Source: an uncultured Thermoanaerobaculia bacterium
Lineage (GTDB): Bacteria > Acidobacteriota > Thermoanaerobaculia > Multivoradales > Multivoraceae
DNA length: 64,000 nucleotides
Direction: 5' to 3'
Assembly: GCA_951813015.1 (NCBI GenBank)
Contig: CATOTG010000007.1
Location: forward strand, 124,001 to 188,000
Shown: positions 1-7,656 of the stretch, piece after piece
Numbering within the stretch: position 1 is the stretch's first letter
How the letters are laid out: each line of letters opens with the position of its first letter
Position numbers and translations under genes: made by a program
The notes under the pieces: generated by a model
Told to the model about the DNA's origin: nothing
The model's database searches: none
What the model saw: the letters and a program-made list of their open reading frames with translations, nothing else

Positions 1-164
1 TCGGCCATCGTCTCGAAGAACTCGTTGGCGAGGGACTTCATGATCAGCGCGATCCGCGGCCGGGCGGCGTCCTCGTCGACGGGAGACTCGCCGCCACATC
101 CGATCGCGATCGCCACCGCAGCAAACAGAACCAGCACCGCTTCACGAGGGTTCAGCTTTGCCAT
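1..164 (-). CDS. Partial periplasmic sugar-binding lipoprotein (ABC transporter)
   Basis: Only the first 54 codons are inside the window. The start ATG is at 164 and the rest lies beyond the left edge. The N-terminus is a lipoprotein signal: a hydrophobic stretch rich in Ala/Val/Ile leading to Ile-Gly-Cys-Gly at about residue 23. The mature part reads RPRIALIMKSLANEFF, the usual first beta-strand and helix of RbsB-type substrate-binding proteins. Such proteins deliver a sugar to a membrane permease. The sugar cannot be told from this fragment. Confidence 0.7.
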   Translation of the reverse strand, partial: MAKLNPREAVLVLFAAVAIAIGCGGESPVDEDAARPRIALIMKSLANEFFETMA

Positions 165-221
165 GGAGCTACAGCGTACTGGACTGCCCACACACCGGGT
201 GCGCCGGCGGCCCCGCCGGCT

Positions 222-236
222 GCCGGCGAAGCCGGC
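222..236. repeat. GCCGGC-GAA-GCCGGC inverted repeat
   Basis: Two GCCGGC hexamers separated by three bases form a perfect short hairpin in the gap between the lipoprotein start and the end of the YcaQ-like gene. The gap also has the GTGCGCCGGC string seen in the dispersed repeats further on. It could end transcription of neither neighbour cleanly because no T-run follows. Role unknown. Confidence 0.35.
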
Positions 237-266
237 CAAAGAGAGGCGCCGCGAAGCGGCTACCGC

Positions 267-1511
267 TCACTCCACGGCCAGCTCCACCGCCTCCGCAAAC
301 CTTGCCAGCGCACTCTCCGCCGCCGCCCGATCCGCAGCCGGCGCCTTGGCGCCCTCCGCCTCATGGTGGAGCGCCAGCACCTCCAGACGCCCCCGCTTCC
401 GGTGCGCCTTCAGGTCGTACCGCGCGACGAGACGGTCGCCCGCCAGCACCGGCATGCAGTAGTAGCCGTACCGGCGCTTCGCAGCCGGCTTGAAGATCTC
501 CAGGATCTGGTCGAAGCCGAACAGATGGGCCACCCGGTTGCGGCGCCAGAGCACGGGGTCGAACGGCGACAGGAGAACGCCCCGGTCCGGCGCCGGGCGC
601 ACGCGCCGCAGCCGGGCGGCGAGTTCCAGATCCTCCGTGCGCACCCAGCCCGATCGGCGCAAGCCGTCGACCATGATCAAGTCACACGGAACCGCCTGCC
701 CCGCCGACTCCAGCTCCCCCAGCGCGGCCCGGATCTGCGGCCGCAAGTTCTTGAGCCGCCACGTATCGGCGAGAGTGCCGATCGTCGCCCAGCCGTGACC
801 TTGAAGCGCCCGCAGGATCAACGCCCGAAGGCACTCCTCGAGGCTCCACACGTGCCGGCGCGTTTGCTCCGGGATCACCCGTTCGGGGAGATCGAAGGTG
901 CGCTGGAAGTTGTGCCGCGAACGGATCGCGAGTTGCCCGGTCGACCACAGCGAGTAGGCGACCCAACGCTCACGTTTCGACCGCCACATCTCGCCCATCA
1001 TCGGTCCCTTGAGGTCGAGCGACCGCATCGGCCCCTCGGCCTCCACCTGGCGCAGAATCGCCTTCGCGACCTCCGGGTGTTCGCGGATCCCGCGGCTGTG
1101 CCACGTCCTTGCGCTCCGATACTCGTCCCGGCGAAAGCCGAACGCCGGGTAGAGGTCGATCGGGATCCAGCTCGCCTCGTGACCCCAGTACTCGAAGATC
1201 GGCTCGCCCGGCTGCAGGAGTTCCTCCGGCAGATTCCGGTCGATGCCGGGCCAGCGGGACAGCGGCACGAGGGCGTGGGTCCGGGCCCCTGCAACGGAGA
1301 TCGTGTCAAGCTGCAGATAGCCGAACCGCTCGATCAGCGCGTGAAGCGCGCGCTTCGCCCGCAAGCCCCGGCCGGAGGCCGACCGCGGCAGTCCGGTCCA
1401 CTCCGGCTTGAGCAGGCCCGCCCGCGCCAGCGCCAACCGGCGGGCATCGCGAACCGTGATCCCGGCCCGGCCAGCTCCCGCCGCAACGGCATCCGTGACG
1501 TTCCGAGGCAT
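267..1511 (-). CDS. YcaQ/AlkZ-family winged-helix DNA glycosylase-like protein
   Basis: A 414-residue protein of the HTH_42 (YcaQ/AlkZ) family, which is about 400 residues long. Known members are cytosolic DNA glycosylases that remove bulky or cross-linked alkylated bases. The family's catalytic QxQ/QxD motif is seen as Q67-L-D69 in YLQLDTIS. It is followed by the conserved EYWGHEASWIP segment at about residue 107, and later winged-helix elements (SLEECLRALILRAL). QxD is the variant found in YcaQ/AlkX-type rather than AlkZ proteins. The start ATG at 1511 is the only good one. It stands alone. Family sure; substrate unknown. Confidence 0.85.
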   Translation of the reverse strand: MPRNVTDAVAAGAGRAGITVRDARRLALARAGLLKPEWTGLPRSASGRGLRAKRALHALIERFGYLQLDTISVAGARTHALVPLSRWPGIDRNLPEELLQPGEPIFEYWGHEASWIPIDLYPAFGFRRDEYRSARTWHSRGIREHPEVAKAILRQVEAEGPMRSLDLKGPMMGEMWRSKRERWVAYSLWSTGQLAIRSRHNFQRTFDLPERVIPEQTRRHVWSLEECLRALILRALQGHGWATIGTLADTWRLKNLRPQIRAALGELESAGQAVPCDLIMVDGLRRSGWVRTEDLELAARLRRVRPAPDRGVLLSPFDPVLWRRNRVAHLFGFDQILEIFKPAAKRRYGYYCMPVLAGDRLVARYDLKAHRKRGRLEVLALHHEAEGAKAPAADRAAAESALARFAEAVELAVE

Positions 1512-1781
1512 CTGATCAGAACTCCACGCTCAGGGAGATCTGCACCGGGCGCGGGTCGAAGCGGCGCCGAGCAACACCTGGCAGCCCGTGCGGCTTGCTC
1601 CCGCCGGGGTCGTGAACGTGACCAGATAGAGCCCCTGGTAGAGCCGCGGCAGCGCGCAGCGGTCGTCCGCCGCCGGGACCGCGGCCGGGAGCGCCGCCTG
1701 TCCCGTTCCCGATTCTCGTGTCGATCGTCATCCCGCCCGCGCGAACACTCGCACATCGCCAGACGGTCGGTCGGCTGCCAG

Positions 1782-2900
1782 TCAGTCGTCGCCCAACGTG
1801 CCCGCGCGCCGGGCGAGAGACGCGACCCCGCGGTAGTACGCCTCGTCCCGCGCCAGATCCTCCCGGTTGACCAGCATCGGGTTGTCCTGCAGCCCGCGCA
1901 GCCAGGAGACGTAGGCGAGTCCGGCCTTGTAGCGGCGCGTCGGCGGTTGGAAGATGAAGCGGGCAAGTTCCTCGGCGGGGCCCATCAACTCGCGATACCG
2001 CACAACGTCCCCGCCACCTAGTGCGCGAAGCGCCGCGGCCGCCGGCTCGGCGACCGCATCGAAGGCGCCGAGCAGCGCGTGGCTGTAGTCGCCCAGGCGC
2101 ACCCGGCGGCCCTTCAGCTCCAACGTGGCGGGGAGCCTTGAACCCCTGGCCGGCGGGCCCCCTTCCAGCAGCCGAGCGAAGTGGACGTCGTCGCCGGTCA
2201 AAACGATCTGGCCGCGCATCGCGATGCGGCGGCGGAGCCGCACCTCGAACTCCTCGTCCAGCAGCGAGAGCTTGACCCCGCGCACCTTGTCCGCGTGCCG
2301 GGCGAGGATTCGCTCCAGGCTGTTCCCGGGAAAGTAGCCGCGCATCGCCGGGTGGAACATCTCGCCCAGCCAGTGCAGGAACAACGGCCCCTCGAGCTGG
2401 TCGATGATCGCCGAATACACGTCGACGTACTCTCTCTCGGAGGCGCCGTTCGTCGACAGAGAAGGCATCGGCAAGAGGACAGGCACGCCTCCCAGCCCGT
2501 CGATGAACTCCGCCTGCTCCGCCACCGCGTCGATCAGCTCCGTCCTGCTGCCGACCGCGTCGAGCTGGTCGCTGCCGGCGCCGGCGACGAAACCGTTCCG
2601 GAGTTCCAGGGAGGAGCAGAGTTCGATCAAACGGCGCGCGCTCGGCCAGCCGATCTCGAAGCGCTGCGCCGTGTCCATCGCCTCGGCGACGCCGAAACCG
2701 AGCGAGTCGACGAAGCGACGCAGGCCGGCCGTCGCCTTCCAGTCGATCCAGTGCTCGATCTCCTGGGGCGAGCCGGGATGTTCGAGGGAGTGGTCGACCT
2801 CGGAGTAGCCGCCGCGCACGACGACATGAAGAGCGGCGTAGCAGAGCCTCGGCAGCGGCGCCAGGCTGCCGGGCCGGTTGTGCTGGCGGTCCGCGCTCAC
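1782..2900 (-). CDS. DUF993 family protein (dihydrodipicolinate synthase-like barrel)
   Basis: About 372 residues from a GTG start at 2900. The start overlaps the TGA of the upstream oxidoreductase gene by three bases (TGGTGAGC), so the two are translationally coupled. The segment SLGFGVAEAMDTAQRFEIGW is the hallmark of DUF993, a family related in fold to dihydrodipicolinate synthase aldolases. GAGSDQL and the later LFLHWLGEMFHPAMRGYFPG also match. Function is not established. Pairing with a flavin oxidoreductase suggests a catabolic step on a small carbonyl compound, which is inference. No ATG exists before the conserved region, so GTG is the likely start. Confidence 0.8.
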   Translation of the reverse strand: MSADRQHNRPGSLAPLPRLCYAALHVVVRGGYSEVDHSLEHPGSPQEIEHWIDWKATAGLRRFVDSLGFGVAEAMDTAQRFEIGWPSARRLIELCSSLELRNGFVAGAGSDQLDAVGSRTELIDAVAEQAEFIDGLGGVPVLLPMPSLSTNGASEREYVDVYSAIIDQLEGPLFLHWLGEMFHPAMRGYFPGNSLERILARHADKVRGVKLSLLDEEFEVRLRRRIAMRGQIVLTGDDVHFARLLEGGPPARGSRLPATLELKGRRVRLGDYSHALLGAFDAVAEPAAAALRALGGGDVVRYRELMGPAEELARFIFQPPTRRYKAGLAYVSWLRGLQDNPMLVNREDLARDEAYYRGVASLARRAGTLGDD

Positions 2901-4360
2901 CAGGCGGCCGCCTTCTTGAGGTCGCGGATCCGGGCGAACTCGGGGGTCTGCCGGTAGTGCTCGTCGAGCGGGTAGCAACCGCTGACCATGTTGTTGCGCG
3001 GCCCGGTCGTGCAGTCGCTGAAGGTGCGGCAGATCCGGCGGCGTTCCAGCGGTCGACCCGCAAGCACATCCGCCGGCAGCCGGGGGTACGCGAGAACCAT
3101 CCGGCCGAGGCCCACGAAATCGACGTGGCCGGCGCCGACTTCCGCTTCCGCCATGTAGGGCAGCCACTCCTGCAGGTAGCTGTAGCCCGTTCCGACCAGG
3201 GGGAGGCCCGGAAACGCCGCGCGCACCGCGCGTACGGCCGCCAGTTGACGCAGCACCGAGCGCAGCGGATCCTCGGGAGGCAGGTAGCTGTCCGACGCCG
3301 GGTAGGTGAACGGCCGCGACAGGTGCGGACAACTGTAGGGCGAACCCATCGTTACGTTGACTACCTCGACGCCGGCTTCGACCAGCAAGCCGATGTAGCG
3401 GATTGCCTCGGAGCAGGTGGACTCGGGCAGCCCGACATCCGCCGGGTTCAGGCCGAAGCCGAGATCGGCCGGCCTGGCGCTCTCGACTTCCGGCACGCCG
3501 ACTCCGGCGCCGTCCGCGCCGAAGGGCGCCACGTCGCCGACGGACAGCCGCACGCCGACAGCAAGATTCGGACACGCCGCGCGCACGGCCGCGATGATCC
3601 CGAGCGGCAGCCGTACCCGGTTCTCGAAGCGCCCGCCGTACCGTCCCGGCCGCGTGTGCGCGCCCAGCAGCTCGTGCAGCAGATAGCCGTGACAGCACTT
3701 GACGTCGACAAAGTCGTAACCCGCCTTCTCGGCACAACGCGCGGCGCGCACATAGGCGCCGGCAATCTCCTCCAACTGCTCGTCGCTCACGAGAGGCCCG
3801 TGCGCAGCCTCGCCAAGCCGTCCGTCAAGCACTGGATGCACCTGCGCCCGCAGCGGCCGCGGCAACGCTGGCGGCGGGTCGGGCCGCGACAGCCGCCCCG
3901 AGTGGGTCAACTGCAGGCCGATCACCGGCCGGTCGCCGCCGACTCCACTCTCCTCGTGGCCTGTCAGGATCTCGCGCCGGAGATCCCCGAGCCAGGCAAC
4001 GCTGTCGTCCAGCCGTTCGCCGTCGATGAAGAGCTGGTTCGGGTTCGCGCGCCCCTCCGGCGCCACGGCCACCGCCTCGCCGCCCCAGATCAGTTTCGCT
4101 CCGCTCAGCCCGAACCGCCGCCAGCGCCGCCGGGTCAGATCGCCAGGGCTGCCGTCCCGGTTGCCGTCCCAACCCTCCATCGGATGGACCGCGAACCGGT
4201 TGCCTGCGCTGCGTCCGAAGATCGTCAACGGCCGTGCCAACGGACCATCCGGCCCGTGCAACCCGTCGCCGCAGTCGAACGCCGGATCAAGCCCGCGCAA
4301 ATGCTCGCGAAAGGCCTCGACGGTGCGATGGTGGCCCGGGGGCGTGTAGCGCCGGCTCAT
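2897..4360 (-). CDS. NADH:flavin oxidoreductase, old yellow enzyme family
   Basis: A 487-residue FMN-dependent TIM-barrel enzyme of the old yellow enzyme/2,4-dienoyl-CoA reductase type. Visible features are the N-terminal NRFAVHPMEGWDG (FMN loop), KLIWGGEAVAV, LQLTHSGR, the active-site region CCHGYLLHELLGAHTRPGR with YGGRFENR, and the late GTGYSYLQEWLPYMAE and FVGLGRMVLAYP phosphate-binding strands. A Cys-rich tail (RICRTFSDCTTG...GCYPLDEHYR) follows. There is no second FAD/NAD domain. It likely reduces an activated alkene or a carbonyl in the cytosol. It lies first in a two-gene operon with DUF993. Its first 12 codons are duplicated at about 7.6 kb. Confidence 0.88.
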   Translation of the reverse strand: MSRRYTPPGHHRTVEAFREHLRGLDPAFDCGDGLHGPDGPLARPLTIFGRSAGNRFAVHPMEGWDGNRDGSPGDLTRRRWRRFGLSGAKLIWGGEAVAVAPEGRANPNQLFIDGERLDDSVAWLGDLRREILTGHEESGVGGDRPVIGLQLTHSGRLSRPDPPPALPRPLRAQVHPVLDGRLGEAAHGPLVSDEQLEEIAGAYVRAARCAEKAGYDFVDVKCCHGYLLHELLGAHTRPGRYGGRFENRVRLPLGIIAAVRAACPNLAVGVRLSVGDVAPFGADGAGVGVPEVESARPADLGFGLNPADVGLPESTCSEAIRYIGLLVEAGVEVVNVTMGSPYSCPHLSRPFTYPASDSYLPPEDPLRSVLRQLAAVRAVRAAFPGLPLVGTGYSYLQEWLPYMAEAEVGAGHVDFVGLGRMVLAYPRLPADVLAGRPLERRRICRTFSDCTTGPRNNMVSGCYPLDEHYRQTPEFARIRDLKKAAAW

Positions 4361-4466
4361 GTCGCCGCCGCCGTGCTCTTTGAAGTGACCACCTCGAACG
4401 AGCCTGCGGGCCCCACTCGGACCAAGTTCTTCTTCACGCCCTGGAGCGCCCTCCGACGCTGCCGAC

Positions 4467-4502
4467 CGTCACCTGCTGCTTGAATTCCCATTCAAGCCGC
4501 GG
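4467..4502. repeat. 36-base repeat, copy 1 (other copy at 6957-6994)
   Basis: The stretch CGTCACCTGCTGCT-GAAT-CCCATTCAAGCCGCG recurs at 6957-6994 with two or three changes. In the second copy it carries TGCTAGAAT, a good extended -10 element, 50 bases before the small gene at 7020. In this copy the same place reads TGCTTGAAT. It overlaps the Tat-signal stump, so it may mark an old recombination joint or a duplicated promoter. Confidence 0.5.
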
Positions 4503-4570
4503 CTGCCGCAGCCCAAGGTCGTTGCGGCGGCGGCGGAGCCGAGGAACACGCGGCGAGTGATCGCGGACAT
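4469..4570 (-). pseudogene. Orphan Tat signal peptide fragment
   Basis: A 33-codon reading frame starts MSAITRRVFLGSAAAAT and ends TTLGCGSRG, then soon reaches a stop. It is nearly the same as the twin-arginine lipoprotein signal of the Gfo/Idh/MocA gene at 9591 (MSAITRRVFLGSAAA, LGC). No mature domain follows, so it is the stump of a secreted oxidoreductase whose body is lost. It sits about 100 bases upstream of the old-yellow-enzyme gene on the same strand. The rest of 4361-4680 holds no recognisable gene. Confidence 0.6.
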
Positions 4571-4584
4571 GACTGGTTATCCCC

Positions 4585-4603
4585 GCGGTCGAGAGACGAC
4601 CGC
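4585..4603. terminator. Hairpin with 7-bp stem between ARPP-1 and Tat stump
   Basis: GCGGTCG, loop AGAGA, CGACCGC forms a perfect 7-bp stem just downstream of the ARPP-1 gene's stop. No T-tract follows on either side, so it is at best a weak terminator. Confidence 0.3.
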
Positions 4604-4680
4604 TCAAACGAGGGACGGATCAATGATCATAGTCGGCGATCGCGCGTTCGGGGCAGTGTCTCGACCGACGAGAGCGCCGA

Positions 4681-5625
4681 TCAACCCTGGGAACCTTCTG
4701 CGGCTCGTTCGCGCGTGAACGCCGCCCCGTGAACGAAGGCCCCGTCGAGCGACAGGGCCTGGCCGGTGATCCACCGGCCCTGTCCACGGTGCTCGATTCC
4801 GAGTCCGACACCCTCGGCCTCGATCTCGCTCAGGGTGGCGAAACGCCCCAGCATCCGCAGCGTTGACGAAGGCGAGGGTCGACCATCCGGCCTTGCCGGC
4901 TCCATCAGGTGCGAACGGACGATGGCGCTCCAGTGCGCCGCGAAGAGGTGGGGCGCGCCGAAGAGCTCGATTGCGGTGATCCACCGTCCATGCGAGACGG
5001 CGACGCCGCACTGGCCGGGCAGCGGTCCCAGGCGCGTGAGTTCCGCGACGGCGCCGGAACGCGTCCGGTCGCGCTCGTAGACGGCGTCGGCAGCAACTGC
5101 CGCGTCGGTCGGAGAGTGGGCATCCACGTCTCTCAGGACGCGGTCGACGCCCGCCCAGACGGCGCTCTGGTTTCCGCGTCTCGAACCGGCCGCGCGCATC
5201 GAGGCGTGAATGTGCCTCTGGTTGAGCGACCGCACGCGAGGGGGAGTGAGGGTCCGCGCCCGGCTGTACTCTCGGCTCCGGCCCCAACGGCCGCGTTCCA
5301 GGCAGGAGACGGGAATCTCCAGCCTGGTCGCGGCGGGAACGAGCACGGTGACGTTGACCGTCCGATTCTGCTTGCCGCCGAGGAAGTGCTCGCCCTCGAC
5401 GAGGAGTGCCGGCGTCTCGCCGCGGTTGTGCACCGCCAGCGACGGGACCTCGGCGTCGTCGAGTTCGTTGATCGCGCAGTCCGCCGAGTCGCCGGTCGTG
5501 ATCTCCGGAAGTTCGTTCCCGGGCAGGTAGATCGGGAAGAAGGACACGCCGAGGCGGGTGATCGGCGGGCCGATGGCTGCGGTGTCGAGTTGGGGGATCG
5601 GTTGGGGGATCTTGCTGGACTCCAT
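4681..5625 (-). CDS. ARPP-1 (DUF6569) domain protein
   Basis: About 314 residues. The segments LAVHNRGETPALLVEGEHFL, GGKQNRTVNVTVLVPA and IPVSCLERGRW are the signature of the ARPP-1/DUF6569 domain, named for association with ADP-ribosylglycohydrolases and rhodanese-phosphatases. No biochemical activity is established. ATG 5625 is preferred over GTG 5631 because AGGAGA lies about 9 bases before it. It is divergent from an NrtR-like Nudix regulator, and palindromes in the shared promoter lie 18-57 bases from this start. That context suggests control by, and a role in, ADP-ribose/NAD metabolism. This is inference. C-terminal part LSLDGAFVHGAAF also fits the family. Confidence 0.75.
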   Translation of the reverse strand: MESSKIPQPIPQLDTAAIGPPITRLGVSFFPIYLPGNELPEITTGDSADCAINELDDAEVPSLAVHNRGETPALLVEGEHFLGGKQNRTVNVTVLVPAATRLEIPVSCLERGRWGRSREYSRARTLTPPRVRSLNQRHIHASMRAAGSRRGNQSAVWAGVDRVLRDVDAHSPTDAAVAADAVYERDRTRSGAVAELTRLGPLPGQCGVAVSHGRWITAIELFGAPHLFAAHWSAIVRSHLMEPARPDGRPSPSSTLRMLGRFATLSEIEAEGVGLGIEHRGQGRWITGQALSLDGAFVHGAAFTRERAAEGSQG

Positions 5626-5642
5626 GGGCACAGTCTCCTGTC

Positions 5643-5675
5643 GTTATTGTTTCTGGCACAATAACTCGTTATTGT
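5643..5675. promoter_or_regulatory. Paired palindromic operator in the divergent ARPP-1/nrtR promoter
   Basis: Three copies of an 8-mer alternate in orientation: GTTATTGT (5643-5650), ACAATAAC (5658-5665), GTTATTGT (5668-5675). The last two form a perfect 8-bp inverted repeat around TC. This is AT-rich in an otherwise very GC-rich region. NrtR-type regulators bind palindromes of about 20 bases, so this is the likely operator for the adjacent Nudix regulator and for ARPP-1. A further partial half site (AATAAT) follows at 5685. Confidence 0.7.
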
Positions 5676-5762
5676 CGCCACGTCAATAATCCGGCGGAGG
5701 CGCCTGGACGAGGCTGGGGGAAAGCCCCTGAGCGGTTTTGGGGCTGCTACTCTGAGGGGCCA

Positions 5763-6677
5763 ATGAACTCCGGCGCGTCTACCGGATACGACCCGCGCAG
5801 TTTCCCGCCCATCGCGGTGACGGTCGATGTCGTGTTGTTCGCGATCGTGGACGGAGCGCTCAACATCCTGCTGATCGAGCGCGGGGCCGACCCGTTCCGC
5901 CGCTGTTGGGCGTTGCCCGGCGGTTTCGTCCAGCCATCCGACCCGGACCTTGACCGCGCCGCGGCGCGCGAACTGGAGGAGGAAACGGGAATCGGTCCCG
6001 GCGCGGCCTACCTGGAGCAGCTCGGCGCCTACGGCGCGCGGGATCGCGATCCGCGCATGCGCGTGGTTTCCGTTGCCTACTGGGCCGCCTGCGCGCGCCC
6101 TCCGCAACCGACAGGCGGAAGCGACGCGGCGCGCGCTGAGCTCGTCCCGGTGTCGCGGATCGAGGACGGACATTTCGAACTGGCCTTCGACCACGGACAG
6201 ATTGCCCGCGAGGGGCTCGACCGTCTGCGGGCCAAACTGGAGTACACGGCTCTGGGAGCGAGATTCTGCCTGCCCGCGTTCACGATCAGCGAACTGCGCA
6301 GCGTGTACGAGGCGGTCTGGAACACCGAGCTGGACGCAGGGAACTTCCAGCGGAAGGTCCGCTTCAACGAGCCTTTCCGGCAGGTGGAAACGAGAGAGAG
6401 CCAGGCGGCGGCGCGGCTGGTCGAAACCTGGGAGCCGTCGCCGGCTCCTGACATCTCTCTCCGTTGCGCGCCGATGGCGCCGCAGCGCCGGGCTCCGCGC
6501 CGGCGTGCCGCCCGCCGATTCGCCGAATCCCGGAGACCCGCCGCCGACGGAGGGCCGCCGTTGGTCCGGCGCGGACGTCGCGGCCGGCCGGCGTCGCTAT
6601 GGACCGTCGAAGACCCTGCCGCCATGTTGAACTTGCCCATTGCGCGACCGCCGTCGTCTCGCCGAGACGCCGGCTGA
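5763..6677 (+). CDS. nrtR: NrtR-like transcriptional regulator (Nudix + winged helix)
   Basis: Residues 17-130 are a Nudix-fold domain: LLIERGADPFRRCWALPGGF then RAAARELEEETGI, a Nudix-box-like helix. Residues from about 158 (FTISELRSVYEAVWN, DAGNFQRKVR) are the winged helix typical of NrtR regulators of NAD metabolism, which sense ADP-ribose derivatives. NrtR proteins are about 220-240 residues. The last 70 codons here are Arg-rich low-complexity sequence and probably read through a rearranged end, so the native C-terminus is likely near residue 230. TGCTACTCT, 20 bases upstream, is an extended -10. Divergent ARPP-1 is its likely target. Confidence 0.78.
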   Translation: MNSGASTGYDPRSFPPIAVTVDVVLFAIVDGALNILLIERGADPFRRCWALPGGFVQPSDPDLDRAAARELEEETGIGPGAAYLEQLGAYGARDRDPRMRVVSVAYWAACARPPQPTGGSDAARAELVPVSRIEDGHFELAFDHGQIAREGLDRLRAKLEYTALGARFCLPAFTISELRSVYEAVWNTELDAGNFQRKVRFNEPFRQVETRESQAAARLVETWEPSPAPDISLRCAPMAPQRRAPRRRAARRFAESRRPAADGGPPLVRRGRRGRPASLWTVEDPAAMLNLPIARPPSSRRDAG

Positions 6678-6964
6678 TGCGGCAGTCACGGAGGGTCCGC
6701 CGCGTGCTGCTCCGCCTCGCCCGCTCAGGAACGCCACGCTCCTCGCCGGCAGCCAGTCCTGGACCAGCCAGGCCGGCGGGTCCGGGTCTTCCGGTATCGG
6801 CGTCGCCGCGACGGGCCGAGCGGCCCGAGTCCGCTCGATGGTCCGACGCATGGCGCGAGCAGTCCGCCGCCGATTTCCGCTTCGTGGTCGCGCCACGTTC
6901 CGGCGTGCTGCCCGGCGACGTGCAGCGCGAGGCTGCCTTCGTGACGCTGTCGTCCAGCCGTCAC
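6600..6964 (-). pseudogene. Decayed primase/AAA helicase (mobile-element replication protein)
   Basis: Two frames on the minus strand hold adjacent pieces of one kind of protein. From about 6964: EGSLALHVAG and GTWRDHEAEIGGGLL, like the zinc/toprim-associated start of phage and plasmid primases. From ATG 6851: DPPAWLVQDWLP and SVAFLSGRGGA, like the Walker-A entry of RepA/AAA_25 helicases, but the GK[ST] of the P-loop is lost. The two are out of frame and truncated. This is a remnant of an integrated plasmid or phage element. Nothing else is recognised in 6480-7019. Confidence 0.5.
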
Positions 6965-6994
6965 CTGCTGCTAGAATGCCCCATTCAAGCCGCG
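6957..6994. promoter_or_regulatory. Repeat copy 2 with extended -10 element
   Basis: Second copy of the repeat at 4467-4502. It holds TGCTAGAAT (extended -10) about 50 bases before the ATG at 7020, so it is the likely promoter of the small gene there. Confidence 0.45.
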
Positions 6995-7019
6995 TTCGCC
7001 CCAACGGAGCGGGAGGCCC

Positions 7020-7265
7020 ATGTCCGAACCGATGATCAGAATGACCCTCGCGGACAGATATTGCGCGACGATGGAAGAAGTCGTCGATGAACTCCGCCGC
7101 CGCAGAGAAGCGCGGAACCCGGAGGACCTCGTCATCACGCGCTACGAGAAAGCACGGTACGGCAGCGGGTTCCGCGTCTACAGCGTGCCCGCCGAATTGC
7201 TCGGCGAACAGATGATGAGCCCGTCGCCCAGGACGCGGAAGCGACGCCTGTTCGCCGGTGAGTAG
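7020..7265 (+). CDS. Small hypothetical protein
   Basis: 81 residues, charged, beginning MSEPMIRMTLADRYCATMEE, with a probable helix EEVVDELRRRREARN and a C-terminal basic tail. ATG 7020 follows a GGGAGG ribosome-binding site. I do not recognise the family. It is followed after two bases by a coiled-coil gene on the same strand, so the pair looks like an operon. It lies beside replication-gene remnants, so it may be cargo of a lost mobile element. Confidence 0.55.
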   Translation: MSEPMIRMTLADRYCATMEEVVDELRRRREARNPEDLVITRYEKARYGSGFRVYSVPAELLGEQMMSPSPRTRKRRLFAGE

Positions 7266-7267
7266 GC

Positions 7268-7560
7268 TTGGCGAAACACCGGACAGAAGCCTCGCCTCAG
7301 CGGCAGAGCGGCGAGCGGGCCCGGAGGGAAGCGACGCCCGGCAGCCAGATTGAACTCTGGCCAGAGATGCTCCAGCTGGAACGGGAGCGAATCGGGAGCG
7401 AATCGAGAGCCAGGATCGGCGGACCGAGGTCCTCTCGCAGATGGTCGCAGCCGATGACGCGGCGGACCAGAGGCTCTTTGAGTTCCAGATCGAAAAGATG
7501 CGAAGAGACGATGCGGACCGGATTGATCGGCGGACGTTCGGCATGCAGATGCTCGCGCAA
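7268..7560 (+). pseudogene. Coiled-coil protein broken by an 11-bp tandem duplication
   Basis: A TTG-started frame reads IELWPEMLQLERERI. Continuation in another frame reads RRTEVLSQMVAADDAADQR and LFEFQIEKMRRDDADR, both strongly coiled-coil. The switch is explained by a tandem duplication of CGGGAGCGAAT at 7380-7401: deleting one unit restores one open frame (LERERIESQDRRTEVL). The 3' end runs into a duplicated piece of the old-yellow-enzyme gene. The intact protein would be a small coiled-coil protein of unknown function, coupled to the 7020 gene. Confidence 0.6.
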
Positions 7561-7656
7561 GGCCTCGACGGTGCGAAGCACGGATCGAGTGCCGGACGAC
7601 CGGCAAGACGATCGAGGCGACCGATGGTGGCCCGGGGGCGTGTAGCGCCGGCTCAA
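7549..7656 (-). pseudogene. Duplicated N-terminus of the old-yellow-enzyme gene
   Basis: From a TTG at 7656 the frame reads SRRYTPPGHHR, then 16 inserted codons, then TVEALREHL. The gene at 4360 reads SRRYTPPGHHR-TVEAFREHL. About 50 bases of the parent are copied and a 48-base in-frame insertion splits them. Beyond this the homology ends. The TTG overlaps the sulfatase stop (ATTGA), so the fragment is placed as if operonic with the sulfatase. Confidence 0.6.

Noticed and set aside
1514..1740. Minus-strand end reading PRPVQISLSVEF, like the last strand of a TonB-dependent receptor
   Set aside because: Only about a dozen residues fit, neighbouring frames are not joined to them, and no plug or barrel sequence is present. 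Too little to call.
363..2021. 552-codon plus-strand ORF
   Set aside because: It is opposite the YcaQ-like gene, is rich in Arg/Pro/Ala, and has no motif. A shadow frame of GC-rich DNA.
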